DNA from: Streptantibioticus_C sp963761325
Lineage (GTDB): Bacteria > Actinomycetota > Actinomycetes > Streptomycetales > Streptomycetaceae
Direction: 5' to 3'
Assembly (NCBI GenBank): GCA_963761325.1
Contig: CAVXGZ010000001.1
Span: 1,488,001 to 1,552,000, forward strand
DNA: 64,000 nucleotides
Of the stretch, positions 10,676-19,557 are shown piece after piece; position 1 is the first letter of the stretch; each line of letters opens with the position of its first letter. Both the position numbers and the translations under genes were made by a program. The notes under the pieces are model-generated. The model did not search any database, was not told the origin of the DNA, and saw only the letters and a list, made by a program, of their open reading frames with translations.

Positions 10676-10742
10676 GCAAGGCCCCGGTCGTCCCCGGGTC
10701 GGTCGGCAGTCCCGAAAGCCCACCCCCGGGGTCGTCACCTTC

Positions 10743-10779
10743 CGCAGCGCATCGGCACGCAGTGTGCCGATGCGCTGCG
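10743..10779. terminator. Terminator hairpin after the dps gene
   Basis: Perfect 16-bp stem: 10743-10758 (CGCAGCGCATCGGCAC) with 10764-10779, loop GCAGT. Confidence 0.75.
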
Positions 10780-10906
10780 CTGTCCGGGTGAAGACGCGGC
10801 CATTCCTCGGCCGACACGGCTATCGATCACTCTCCCGGGGCACCGCTTGAGGTACTGGAGCCCTCCCGGGCCCCTGCCGCACTCTCGGGGAATGTGGGAG
10901 GCGGTC

Positions 10907-11563
10907 ATGAACGCTCGTCGTTCGATCCGTCTTGCCTTCTCGTCCCTGCTCGCCCTGGCCTGGTCCTGGTCCCTGCTGCGGGTCGCCGCGCATCCGGCCC
11001 AGGCCGGACCGGTCGAACAGGGCATCGCCGCCGGCGGCTGGACGCTGAGCGTGCTGCCCGTCCACACCGCCCCCTGGCGCCGTCGCGCGCCCCGCAGACG
11101 CGGCCGGTCTCCCGTCCCGGGCTCCGACGCCTCCCGGATCGCGTGCGGGGCGGCTCCGGCGGCGCTGGGCGCGTCCGGCGCGTGCCCGGCGGCACGCTCG
11201 GCGGAGAGGCCGGGGCCGGGCCGCTTCCGACGCCGCGCGGGCCGCTGGGCTCCCACCCGGACCGCGATCGGGGTGCCGGGGCGGCAGCCGTCGCCGGCGT
11301 CCGGCGGGCGGCGCCGGCCGGGGCCACCGCGGTCTCGGCGCTGCCGGCAGCCCGTGACCGCGTGCCACGCGCGGATCAGGCCGGCCGGGCCCCGGGAGGC
11401 GGCGCCGGCCCCTTCTGGCACGACGGGCACCAGTAGGTCACCCGCTCCTCGTGCGGGGCGCCCTGTCCGGCCTGCCGGATCGGCGTCCCGCAGCGCAGGC
11501 ACGGCCGGTGGGCGCGGTCGTAGACCCAGTGGCGGCGACCACGCCGCGGATCCCCGGTGGTGA
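10907..11563 (+). CDS. Possible secreted protein of unknown function (3' end doubtful)
   Basis: An open frame starts at ATG 10907 with GGGAGG at 10896-10901. Its first 36 residues look like a signal peptide: MNARRSIRLA, a hydrophobic core SSLLALAWSWSLLRV, then HPAQA-G as a plausible cleavage site. After about residue 55 the product turns Arg/Pro-rich and no longer looks like a folded domain, and the frame runs 188 bases into the opposite-strand endonuclease gene. Either a real, short secreted protein has lost its frame here, or the signal-like start is chance in GC-rich DNA. I recognise no family. The end given is simply the first in-frame stop. Confidence 0.25.
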   Translation: MNARRSIRLAFSSLLALAWSWSLLRVAAHPAQAGPVEQGIAAGGWTLSVLPVHTAPWRRRAPRRRGRSPVPGSDASRIACGAAPAALGASGACPAARSAERPGPGRFRRRAGRWAPTRTAIGVPGRQPSPASGGRRRPGPPRSRRCRQPVTACHARIRPAGPREAAPAPSGTTGTSRSPAPRAGRPVRPAGSASRSAGTAGGRGRRPSGGDHAADPRW

Positions 11564-12191
11564 CATGGCCGTGCCGTGTCCGGTTGGCCTCCAGCAGCCG
11601 GCGGGCGAGCACCACCAGCCGCTCCGGCCGCGCGCACTCCCCGACCGGGGTCCACGGCGTCACCCCGCGCAGGAAGCACAGCTCGGACTTGTACACGTTG
11701 CCGATCCCGGCCAGATTCCGCTGGTCCAGCAACGCCTCGCCCACCGGCCGCGCCGGATCCGCCAGCAGCCTGCGCAACGCCTCCCGCGCGTCCCAGTCGG
11801 GCCCCAGCAGATCGGGCCCCAGGTGTCCGACGGCGGTGTTCTCGTCGGCCGTCGCCAGCAACTCCAGCACTGGCAGCCGGTAGCCCACCGCGACCGCGTC
11901 GGCGTTGGCCAGGACCGCCCGGATCTCGTGCGCCGGACCGCCGCTCCAACGCTGCCCGGCCCCGAAGATCCGCCAGGCGCCGTCCATCCGCAGGTGGCTG
12001 TGGAGCGTCCAGCCGCCTTCGAGGCGCACCATGAGGTGCTTGCCCCGGGCCACCACGTCCTCGATCCGCCGCCCGGTCAGCTCCGTCGTCGCCAGCGCCG
12101 GCACCCGCAGCTCCGCCCGCGTCAGCACCCGCCCCGCGAGCGCTTCCCGCAGCCCGCGCGCCACCAACCACACCGTGTCGCCTTCCGGCAT
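11376..12191 (-). CDS. nei: Endonuclease VIII-type DNA glycosylase (Fpg/Nei family)
   Basis: 271 residues. Bifunctional glycosylase/AP lyase for oxidised bases. The catalytic N-terminus PEGDTVW follows Met (after Met removal the Pro is the nucleophile, then Glu). The H2TH helix region is LLDQRNLAGIGNVYKSE, and the C-terminal zinc finger has CLRCG ... WCPSCQ. PEGDTV rather than PELPEV marks the Nei side of the family. ATG 12191 is chosen because only it puts Pro at position 2; the frame extends further upstream. A GGAGGG-type site precedes it. It lies tail to head with the Lhr-type helicase on the same strand, which suggests a repair cluster, though 364 bases separate them. Confidence 0.9.
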   Translation of the reverse strand: MPEGDTVWLVARGLREALAGRVLTRAELRVPALATTELTGRRIEDVVARGKHLMVRLEGGWTLHSHLRMDGAWRIFGAGQRWSGGPAHEIRAVLANADAVAVGYRLPVLELLATADENTAVGHLGPDLLGPDWDAREALRRLLADPARPVGEALLDQRNLAGIGNVYKSELCFLRGVTPWTPVGECARPERLVVLARRLLEANRTRHGHVTTGDPRRGRRHWVYDRAHRPCLRCGTPIRQAGQGAPHEERVTYWCPSCQKGPAPPPGARPA

Positions 12192-12555
12192 CCCGCCGCC
12201 CTCCTCTCCGCCACGGTAGCCGCGCCGTAGCCGGGACCGAGCAGCGGCCGAAGCCGCGCGTTGCCTCGGCACGCACGTGTGCCCTCCCGGCGCGGACGTC
12301 GCGTTGACCCGTCGGTGGCGGCACGCCGCCGCCGGCGCGGTCGCCACCCGCCTCCGACGCGGTCGTCGCAACGGGGCCGCGGTCACCGCGGCCGCCGCAA
12401 CCGACGCGGTCGTCCGGGATGCCGTTGCCGGCGGGAACGGCTGCGGCGCCGCCCGCCGCCCCCGGTGCTACCTGCCGCCTCCCTGTCCGTCGCTCAACTT
12501 CTCTTGCCGTAGCGGCACTTCGCCGACGGGACCGGCCCGCCTGTCGCCCCCTCAC
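12192..12555. other. Gap between nei and the lhr-type helicase, no gene seen
   Basis: 364 bases of very GC-rich sequence with many CGCC/GGCG runs. Open frames on both strands encode Arg/Pro/Ala-rich low-complexity products and have no usable starts. I see no convincing terminator or promoter beyond possible sites just ahead of nei. Confidence 0.5.
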
Positions 12556-15500
12556 CTACGCCCGCAGTCGCAGGCCCCTCGGGGTCGGGTGGAAACCGGC
12601 CTGTTCGAGAGCCTGTCCCAACGGGGAGGTCAGGGCCGGCTCGCCGTTGGTGCGCTCCACGGTGAGGCGGCCGAGGGCGCCCTGGTGGACCGCGGCGGCG
12701 AGGGCCTCGACCGCGGTGTGCAGGCGTGCGGTCTCGTCGTGGGCCCAGGCGAGGAGCGTCTTGCCGCCGCGTTCCACGTAGAGGGTCAGCTCTCCGTCGA
12801 CCAGGACGACGAGGGCGCCCGCCTTGCGGCCCGGCTTGTGGCCGGCGCGCGCGTCCGCGGTGGCCGGCGGCTCGGGCCAGGGCAGGGCCGCGCCGTACGC
12901 GTTCGCCGGGTCCGCCGCGGCCAGCACGACGGCGCGCGGCGCGGTCGGATGCGCCTCGGCACGCTCCCGTGCGCTGTGCACCGCGCGCAGCCGGTCCACG
13001 GCGCCGTCCATCGCGAACTGGGCCGCGCCCAGGCCCTCGACGACGTAGCCGCGGCGGGCCTGCCCGGTCTCCTCGAAGGCCGACAGCACCCGGTAGACCG
13101 CCGAGAAGCCGCCCGCCACGCCCTCGGCGGCCACCGCGCCCCGGGTGACGACGCCGTGCCGGTCCAGCAGGGCGTGACCGAGGGCGTGTGCGCGCAGGGT
13201 GGGATCCGCTTCGGCGGCCGGTATCAGCGACCAGCGGCCGGCCATGGTCGGCGGGCCGGTCCGCGAGGCCGTCGGGCGCCCGGGCCCGGACCCGTAACGG
13301 CCGCGTGGGACGGCGCGGGCCGCCCGGTGCGCGGTGGCTCCCGCGGTGCGGCCCGAGCCCAGCAGCGCCCGCAGCGGGGCGAGGGTGTCGTTGGTCAGCC
13401 GCCCGGACCAGGACAAGTCCCATACGGCGTCGGCGAGTTGTGGGTCGGTCACCTCCGGGTGCCCGGCGCGCGCCCGGTCCGCGATCTGCCGGAAGAACAG
13501 CCCGTAGCCGCCGGACAGCGCCTCCAGCACCGCCTGGTGGACCGGGGAGAGCTCCAGCGGCGCCGGCGCGGGCAGCAACAGCTCGGCGGTGTCGGCCAGA
13601 TGGAGGGCGATCCAGCCGTCCTTGCCGGGCAGAGCGCCCGCGCCCGCCCAGACGACCTCGCCGGAGGCGGTCAACTGGTCGAGCAGCGCGGGCGTGTAGT
13701 CCGCGACCCGGGACGGCAGGACCAGCCGCTCCAGCGCCGAGGCCGGCACGGCGGCCCCCTGCAACTGCTCGACGGCGCGCACCAGTCCGTCCACCCCGCG
13801 CAGCGCCCGGGTCCCGACGTGCTGCCACTGCGGCAGGAAGGCGCCGAGCGCGCTCGGCGGCACCGGCTCCACCTCGTGGCGCAACGCGGCCAGCGAGCGG
13901 CGCCGCAGCCGCCTCAGCACCCCCGCGTCGCACCACTCGCTCGTGCCGCCTGCGCCGTCCGGCCGGAACTCGCCCTGCACCACCCGCCCGGCCGCGGCGA
14001 GCCGGTGCAGCGTGCCGTCGGCCACCGCGCTGCCCAGCCCGAAGCGTCCGGCGGCGTCGGCCGCGGTGAACGGGCCGTGGGTGCGCGCGAACCTGGCCAG
14101 CAGATCGCCCAGCGGATCCTTCAGCGGTTCGGTGAACGCCTCGGGCACGCCGACCGGCAGCGCCGTCCCGAGCGCGTCCCGCAGCCGTCCGGCGTCCTCG
14201 ACCGCCGCCCAGTGCTCGGCGCCCGCGATCCTCACCCGGATCGCCCGGCGCGAACCCTCCAACTCCCGGGCCCACTCAGCCCGTCCACCGCGTTCGGCCA
14301 ACTCGGCCGTGGTCAGCGGGCCGAGCACCCGCAACGCGTCGGCCACCCCTTCGACGTCCTTGACCCGGCGGTCCTCGGCCAGCCACTGCAGCTCGCGCTC
14401 CAGCTCGGCCATCACCTCGGCGTCCAGCAACTCCCGCAGCTCCGCGCGGCCGAGCAGCTCGGCGAGCAGCCGGGAGTCCAACGACAGCGCGGCGGCCCGC
14501 CGTTCGGCCAGCGGCGAGTCGCCCTCGTAGAGGAACTGCGCGACGTAACCGAACATCAGCGAGCGGGCGAACGGCGACGGCTCCGGCGTCGTCACCTCGA
14601 CCAGCCGCACCGACCGGGCCTCGACGTCGCCCATCAACTCGACCAGTCCCGGCACGTCGAACACGTCCTGGAGGCATTCGCGCACCGCCTCCAGCACGAT
14701 CGGGAACGAGCCGAACTCGGAGGCGACCTGCAGCAGTTGTGCGGCCCGCTGGCGCTGCTGCCACAGCGGGGTGCGCTTGCCCGGATCACGGCGCGGCAGC
14801 AGCAGGGCCCGCGCGGCGCACTCGCGGAAGCGGGAGGCGAACAGCGCCGAGCCGCCCACCTGATCGGTGACCAACTGCTCCACGTCGCCCTTGTCGAACA
14901 CGACGTCCGCCGCGCCGACCGGGCTGTTCTCGTCGTCGTACTCCGTGCCGTGCTTGAACGGATCGACGTCCAGCAGGTCGAGCCCGAGCAGATCGGCGTC
15001 CGGCAGCCGCAGCACGATGCCGTCGTCGGCGTGCATCACCTGGGCGTCGAAGCCGTACCGCTCGGAGAGCCGGGCCGCCAGGGCCAGCGCCCACGGCGCG
15101 TGCACCTGGGCGCCGAACGGCGAATGGACGACGATCCTCCAGTCGCCCAGCTCGTCCCGGAACCGTTCGACGACGATGGTGCGGTCGTCCGGCACGTGGC
15201 CGCAGGCGCGGCGCTGCTCGTCGAGGTAGGCCAGCAGGTTGTCGGTCGCCCAGGTGTCGAGCCCGGCCGCCGCCAGCCGTTCCCTGGCCGCGTCCGACTC
15301 CAGGCCGCCGATCTCGCGCAGGAACGCGCCCACCGCGCGGCCCAGTTCGAGCGGGCGGCCGAGCTGGTCGCCCTTCCAGAACGGCAGCCTGCCGGGCACG
15401 CCGGGGGCCGGGGAGACCAGTACCCGGTCGCGGGTGATGTCCTCGATCCGCCAGGAGGTGGTGCCCAGGGTGAAGACGTCGCCGACCCGGGACTCGTAGA

Positions 15501-17256
15501 CCATCTCCTCGTCCAGCTCGCCGACCCGGCCGCCGCCCTTCTTCGGGTCGGCGCCGGCCAGGAAGACGCCGAACAGGCCGCGGTCGGGGATGGTGCCGCC
15601 CGAGGTGACCGCCAGCCGCTGCGCTCCCGGGCGCCCGCTCAGCGTGCCCTTGACGCGGTCCCACACCAGGCGGGGTCGCAACTCGGCGAAGGCGTCGGAG
15701 GGGTAGCGGCCCGCGAGCATGTCCAGGACGGCGGTGTAGGCGGACTCCGGGAGGCCGGCGAACGGGGCGGCCCGGCGCACGACCGCGAGCAGTTCGTCGA
15801 CGTCCCAGGTGTCGACCGCCACCGCGGCGACGATCTGCTGGGCCAGCACGTCCAGCGGGTTCGCCGGGACGCGGAGCGCCTCGATCGCGCCCTGCCGCAT
15901 CCGCTCGGTGACCACGGCGGACTGCACCAGGTCGCCGCGGTACTTGGGGAAGACCACGCCGGTGGACACCGCGCCGACCTGGTGGCCGGCGCGGCCGACC
16001 CGCTGCAGCCCGGAGGCGACCGAGGGCGGCGACTCGACCTGGACCACGAGGTCCACCGCGCCCATGTCGATGCCGAGCTCCAGACTGGAGGTCGCGACGA
16101 CGGCGGGCAGCCGGCCGGCCTTGAGGTCCTCCTCGACCTGGGCGCGCTGCTCCTTGGAGACCGAGCCGTGGTGTGCCCGGGCGAGCACCGCGGGGGCGCC
16201 CCGGGCCGCGCCGGCCTCGCCCATCAGCTGCGCCGGAGAGTGGTCGTCGGGCAGCGCCTCGCCCGTCACCCGTTCGTAGGCGATCTCGTTGAGCCGGTTG
16301 CACAACCGCTCGGCCAAGCGCCGGGAGTTGGCGAACACGATGGTGGAGCGGTGCGCCTGGACGAGATCAGCGATCCGCTCCTCGACGTGTGGCCAGATCG
16401 AGGGCCGGTCGCCGCCCGGGTCCATGCCGCCGGATCCGCCGGCGTCGGAGACCGGTGAGCCGCCCAACTCGCCGAGATCCTGGACCGGAACGACCACCGT
16501 GAGGTCGAACTCCTTCTGCGAGCCGGGCTGCACCACGGTCACCTTGCGGCGCGGCGACAGGAAGCGGGCGACCTCCTCCACCGGACGCACGGTCGCCGAC
16601 AGGCCGATCCTGCGGGCCGGGCGGTCGAGCAACTCGTCGAGCCGTTCCAGGGAGAGCGCCAGATGCGCGCCGCGCTTGGTGCCGGCGACGGCGTGCACCT
16701 CGTCCAGGATGACGGTCTCCACCCCGCTCAGCGCGTCCCTGGCGGCCGAGGTCAGCATCAGGAAGAGGGACTCCGGCGTGGTGATCAGGATGTCCGGCGG
16801 CCTGGTGGCGATGGAGCGCCGCTCGGCGGGCGGTGTGTCGCCGGAGCGGATGGCAACGCGCACCTGCGGCTCGGGCAGGCCGAGCCGGACCGCCTCGTGC
16901 CGCAGTCCGGTGAGCGGGCTGCGCAGGTTGCGCTCGACGTCGACGGCGAGCGCCTTGAGCGGCGAGACGTACAGCACCCGGCAGCGCCGCTTGGTCTCGG
17001 CGGGCGGCGGCGTGTGGGCGAGCCGGTCGAGGGCGGCGAGGAAGGCGGCCAGCGTCTTGCCGGAACCGGTGGGCGCGACCACCAGGACGTCCGACTCCTC
17101 GCCGATGGCCTGCCAGGCTCCCGCCTGGGCGGCGGTCGGCGCGGTGAAGGCGCCGGTGAACCAGGCCCGGGTCGCCGGGGAGAAGGATGCGAGGGCCGCC
17201 CCCGGATCCCGCTCCCACCCCGGATCCGGTGCCTGTGGCCGCTTTCGGTTCGACAT
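12556..17256 (-). CDS. lhr: Lhr-family DEAD/DEAH-box ATP-dependent helicase
   Basis: 1566 residues, the full length of actinobacterial Lhr, a 3'-5' helicase/translocase thought to act in DNA repair. Walker A APTGSGKT is at 61-68, the DEVH box at 185-188 (ILDEVHAVAGTKRG), motif III region SATVRP, and motif VI QRVGRAGHQ near 415. Then come the winged-helix and Lhr-core domains and a long C-terminal region including KAGALVVLVDGELTLYVERG. MSNRKRPQ begins at ATG 17256. The opposite strand carries an equally long open frame (12277-16458), a codon-bias artefact. Adjacent to nei on the same strand. The 170 bases beyond the start hold two DnaA boxes and divergent promoters. Confidence 0.92.
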   Translation of the reverse strand: MSNRKRPQAPDPGWERDPGAALASFSPATRAWFTGAFTAPTAAQAGAWQAIGEESDVLVVAPTGSGKTLAAFLAALDRLAHTPPPAETKRRCRVLYVSPLKALAVDVERNLRSPLTGLRHEAVRLGLPEPQVRVAIRSGDTPPAERRSIATRPPDILITTPESLFLMLTSAARDALSGVETVILDEVHAVAGTKRGAHLALSLERLDELLDRPARRIGLSATVRPVEEVARFLSPRRKVTVVQPGSQKEFDLTVVVPVQDLGELGGSPVSDAGGSGGMDPGGDRPSIWPHVEERIADLVQAHRSTIVFANSRRLAERLCNRLNEIAYERVTGEALPDDHSPAQLMGEAGAARGAPAVLARAHHGSVSKEQRAQVEEDLKAGRLPAVVATSSLELGIDMGAVDLVVQVESPPSVASGLQRVGRAGHQVGAVSTGVVFPKYRGDLVQSAVVTERMRQGAIEALRVPANPLDVLAQQIVAAVAVDTWDVDELLAVVRRAAPFAGLPESAYTAVLDMLAGRYPSDAFAELRPRLVWDRVKGTLSGRPGAQRLAVTSGGTIPDRGLFGVFLAGADPKKGGGRVGELDEEMVYESRVGDVFTLGTTSWRIEDITRDRVLVSPAPGVPGRLPFWKGDQLGRPLELGRAVGAFLREIGGLESDAARERLAAAGLDTWATDNLLAYLDEQRRACGHVPDDRTIVVERFRDELGDWRIVVHSPFGAQVHAPWALALAARLSERYGFDAQVMHADDGIVLRLPDADLLGLDLLDVDPFKHGTEYDDENSPVGAADVVFDKGDVEQLVTDQVGGSALFASRFRECAARALLLPRRDPGKRTPLWQQRQRAAQLLQVASEFGSFPIVLEAVRECLQDVFDVPGLVELMGDVEARSVRLVEVTTPEPSPFARSLMFGYVAQFLYEGDSPLAERRAAALSLDSRLLAELLGRAELRELLDAEVMAELERELQWLAEDRRVKDVEGVADALRVLGPLTTAELAERGGRAEWARELEGSRRAIRVRIAGAEHWAAVEDAGRLRDALGTALPVGVPEAFTEPLKDPLGDLLARFARTHGPFTAADAAGRFGLGSAVADGTLHRLAAAGRVVQGEFRPDGAGGTSEWCDAGVLRRLRRRSLAALRHEVEPVPPSALGAFLPQWQHVGTRALRGVDGLVRAVEQLQGAAVPASALERLVLPSRVADYTPALLDQLTASGEVVWAGAGALPGKDGWIALHLADTAELLLPAPAPLELSPVHQAVLEALSGGYGLFFRQIADRARAGHPEVTDPQLADAVWDLSWSGRLTNDTLAPLRALLGSGRTAGATAHRAARAVPRGRYGSGPGRPTASRTGPPTMAGRWSLIPAAEADPTLRAHALGHALLDRHGVVTRGAVAAEGVAGGFSAVYRVLSAFEETGQARRGYVVEGLGAAQFAMDGAVDRLRAVHSARERAEAHPTAPRAVVLAAADPANAYGAALPWPEPPATADARAGHKPGRKAGALVVLVDGELTLYVERGGKTLLAWAHDETARLHTAVEALAAAVHQGALGRLTVERTNGEPALTSPLGQALEQAGFHPTPRGLRLRA

Positions 17257-17308
17257 GCCACCATCGTGCCTCGCGCCGCTGACATCGGCTTGCGACCGGT
17301 CTCCAGCC

Positions 17309-17317
17309 TGTGGATAA
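17309..17317 (-). promoter_or_regulatory. DnaA box (TTATCCACA on minus strand)
   Basis: TGTGGATAA on the plus strand is the exact complement of the consensus DnaA box TTATCCACA. It lies between lhr and the AraC-type gene, 63 bases from a second box. Confidence 0.6.
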
Positions 17318-17379
17318 CTCGGCGTTCATCGTATGGATCAGAGGTTGTGGTGCCTGACGGGCCGACGGGCCGTCCGGCC

Positions 17380-17388
17380 TGTGGACAA
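17380..17388 (-). promoter_or_regulatory. DnaA box (TTGTCCACA on minus strand)
   Basis: TGTGGACAA on the plus strand is the complement of TTGTCCACA, the form preferred by Streptomyces DnaA. Same orientation as the box at 17309. Confidence 0.6.
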
Positions 17389-17426
17389 CCGTTCGGTTGT
17401 CACCGGGGGCGCGCACAATGGGTCGC

Positions 17427-18275
17427 ATGGGGTCATCGGAGCGTGCGCGGCACTGGCGGCACGCGGGTCTGCCAGGCGTCGACCTGCTGCGGGCCCGCTA
17501 TGTCGCCAAGTCCTTCGCCCCGCACACCCACGGCTCCTTCGTGATCGCCGCGATCAGCGAGGGCGTCGAGGCGTTCCGGCACCGAGGGACGATGGAGCGG
17601 GCCGGTCCCGGCGCGATCGCCCTGATCAACCCGGACACCGCGCACACCGGCCACGCCGGGGTTCCGGAGGGCTGGTCGTACCGGGTGCTGTATCCCGAGC
17701 CCGCTCTGGTCGCCGACATAGCCGCGGAGACCCTGGCGATCCGCGGCGACGCAGCCTTCACAGCCGTGGTGGCCGACGACCCCGGTGCCTGCCGGCTGGT
17801 GGCGAGCGTGCACCGCGCCGCCGAGGACGACGACGCGCTGGCCGCCGACACCCTGCTGCGCCTCACCCTCGCCCACCTGCTGAACCGCTACGGCGGCCCG
17901 GCGCGCGCCGGTGCGATACGCGGCGCCGGCGGGCGGGTGGCGCAGCGGGCCCGCGAGGCGCTGGTGGAGCGGATGCGGACGCCGCCGACGCTGGCCGAGC
18001 TCGCCGCCGAGCTGGACACCGGCCCGTTCGCCCTGCTGCGCGCCTTCCGCGACGCGTACGGGATGCCGCCGCACACCTGGCTCACCGACGCACGGGTGCG
18101 CAGGGCCCGGGCGCTGCTGGACGCCGGCACCACTCCGGCGCGGGCCGCGGTGGAGGTCGGATTCGCCGACCAGCCGCACCTGAACCGGCACTTCACGCGG
18201 ATCGTCGGCGTGCCGCCGGGTGCCTACCAGCGCGAGCGCAAGAACGTACAAGATTCCCGGTGGGGGCGTCCGTAG
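17427..18275 (+). CDS. AraC-family transcriptional regulator
   Basis: 282 residues. N-terminal cupin-like ligand domain (AraC_binding: SFAPHTHGSFVIAAISEGVE, GPGAIALINPDTAHTG) and a C-terminal double HTH (about 185-275) with PTLAELAAELDTGPFALLRA and AVEVGFADQPHLNRHFTRIV, GVPPGAYQ. Two Met codons compete, 17418 and 17427; CACAAT seven bases before 17427 could be a -10 for a leaderless start there. The regulator is followed ten bases later by an AzlC/AzlD exporter pair, a very common linkage in actinomycetes, so it probably controls those genes in response to an amino acid (inference). Promoters for this gene and lhr share a 170-base gap. Confidence 0.85.
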   Translation: MGSSERARHWRHAGLPGVDLLRARYVAKSFAPHTHGSFVIAAISEGVEAFRHRGTMERAGPGAIALINPDTAHTGHAGVPEGWSYRVLYPEPALVADIAAETLAIRGDAAFTAVVADDPGACRLVASVHRAAEDDDALAADTLLRLTLAHLLNRYGGPARAGAIRGAGGRVAQRAREALVERMRTPPTLAELAAELDTGPFALLRAFRDAYGMPPHTWLTDARVRRARALLDAGTTPARAAVEVGFADQPHLNRHFTRIVGVPPGAYQRERKNVQDSRWGRP

Positions 18276-18285
18276 CCTTCCCGGG

Positions 18286-19074
18286 GTGACCACAGACCTC
18301 ACCGCGCGCTCCGGCATGCCGTCCGGACCGCCATCGACCCCTCCGCCTCGGCCCCGGGCCGCCGTCGTACGCGACGCGCTGGGAGTGGGCGTCGCCGTCG
18401 GCCTGTCCGGCTTCGCCTTCGGCGCGACCGCGGCGGGCGCCGGAATCAGCGTGCCCCAGGCCTGCGCCCTGAGCCTGCTGGTGTTCACCGGGGCGTCCCA
18501 GTTCGCGCTGGTGGGGGCGCTCGGGGCGGGCGCGGCTCCGTTCGCCGCCGCGGCCGGGGCGCTCTTCCTCGGTGTCCGCAACGCGTTCTACGGGCTTCGG
18601 CTGTCGCAGGCGCTGCGCCTGCCCTGGCAGGTTCGCCCGTTCGCGGCGCAGTGGGTGATCGACGAGACGTCCGCGGTCACCTTCGCGCAGCCCGACCGCC
18701 CATCGGCCCGGCTGGGGTTCACGGTGACCGGGGCGAGCCTGTTCGCCTTGTGGAACCTGACGACACTGCTGGGAGCGCTGGGGGCCGCCGCGCTGGGCAA
18801 CCCGTCCGCCTGGGGCCTGGACGCGGCCGGCCCCGCGGTGTTCCTCGCGTTGCTGGCGCCCATGGTCGAGCGCGGCCGGAGCGAACGCGCGACGGCCGCA
18901 CTGGGCGTCGTCCTGGTGCTGGTCGCCGTCCCGCTGCTGCCGGCCGGGGTGCCGGTGCTGGTGGCCGCGGCCGCGGCGCCCGCGGTGCTGCTGGCGCGAC
19001 GGGGCGGCGTACGGCGGCCGGCCGCGGAATCGGACGGCGGGGACGGCAACGACGTCGCGGAGGGGTCGCGTTGA
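18286..19074 (+). CDS. azlC: AzlC-family branched-chain amino acid exporter subunit
   Basis: 262 residues with about five to six hydrophobic helices. Large subunit of the AzlCD-type exporter (YgaZ/BrnF family), which exports branched-chain amino acids and analogues. Typical stretches are GVAVGLSGFAFGATAAGAGI, FTGASQFALVGALG, LFLGVRNAFYGLRL and the AQWVIDETSAV region. GTG 18286 (VTTDLTARSG) is chosen; TAGCCT seven bases upstream suggests a leaderless start, and Met at 18316 is an alternative. The stop overlaps the TTG start of the small subunit (TTGA, 19071-19074), so both are made together. The AraC-type gene immediately before is the likely regulator. Confidence 0.85.
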   Translation: MTTDLTARSGMPSGPPSTPPPRPRAAVVRDALGVGVAVGLSGFAFGATAAGAGISVPQACALSLLVFTGASQFALVGALGAGAAPFAAAAGALFLGVRNAFYGLRLSQALRLPWQVRPFAAQWVIDETSAVTFAQPDRPSARLGFTVTGASLFALWNLTTLLGALGAAALGNPSAWGLDAAGPAVFLALLAPMVERGRSERATAALGVVLVLVAVPLLPAGVPVLVAAAAAPAVLLARRGGVRRPAAESDGGDGNDVAEGSR

Positions 19075-19379
19075 GTACCTGGATAGCCATCGCCGTGACC
19101 GCGGTGGGGTGTTACGCGGTCAAGCTGCTGGGACTGTCGATGCCCGCCGGGCTGCTGGAGCGACCGGTGGTCAGGCGGCTGGCCGCCCTGGTGCCGATCG
19201 CGCTGCTGGCGGCGCTCACCGCGCAGCAGACGTTCTCCGACGGCCGGCACCTGGTGGTGGACGCCCGTGCCGCGGGTCTCGCCGCCGCGGGCCTGGCGTT
19301 GCTGCTGCGTGCGCCGTTCCTGGTCGTCGTGGGGGCGGCGGTGGTGGTGACGGCGCTGGTCCGGTACTCCTGCGGTTGA
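19071..19379 (+). CDS. azlD: AzlD-family exporter small subunit
   Basis: 102 residues, almost wholly hydrophobic (four predicted helices), the AzlD/BrnE partner of the exporter encoded just before. Recognisable are the start LSTWIAIAVTAVGCYAVKLL, RRLAALVPIALLAALTAQQTF and a final AVVVTALVRYSCG. The start is TTG 19071, overlapping the azlC stop, supported by GGAGGGG at 19059-19065. The 178 bases that follow, before the next gene, show no clear terminator. Confidence 0.85.
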   Translation: MSTWIAIAVTAVGCYAVKLLGLSMPAGLLERPVVRRLAALVPIALLAALTAQQTFSDGRHLVVDARAAGLAAAGLALLLRAPFLVVVGAAVVVTALVRYSCG

Positions 19380-19557
19380 CGTCGTGACGTACGGCCCGTC
19401 GTCAACGCCGCGCACTTGGCTGGTACTTCGCGCCGGTGATTGCGAACGCTGTTCGGAAATGCTGATGGGCGAGACCCGCATCTCCTGCGTCACCCGATCG
19501 GGTTAGTGTGACGCCGCACGATCAGGGGGCACGCTGCCGCCCCGGTGAGGAGGCGTG

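Noticed and set aside
12277..16458. 1393-codon open frame on the plus strand
   Set aside because: It lies wholly antisense to the lhr helicase gene. Its product is Arg/Gly/His/Val-rich and matches nothing; long antisense frames are expected where third codon positions are nearly all G or C.
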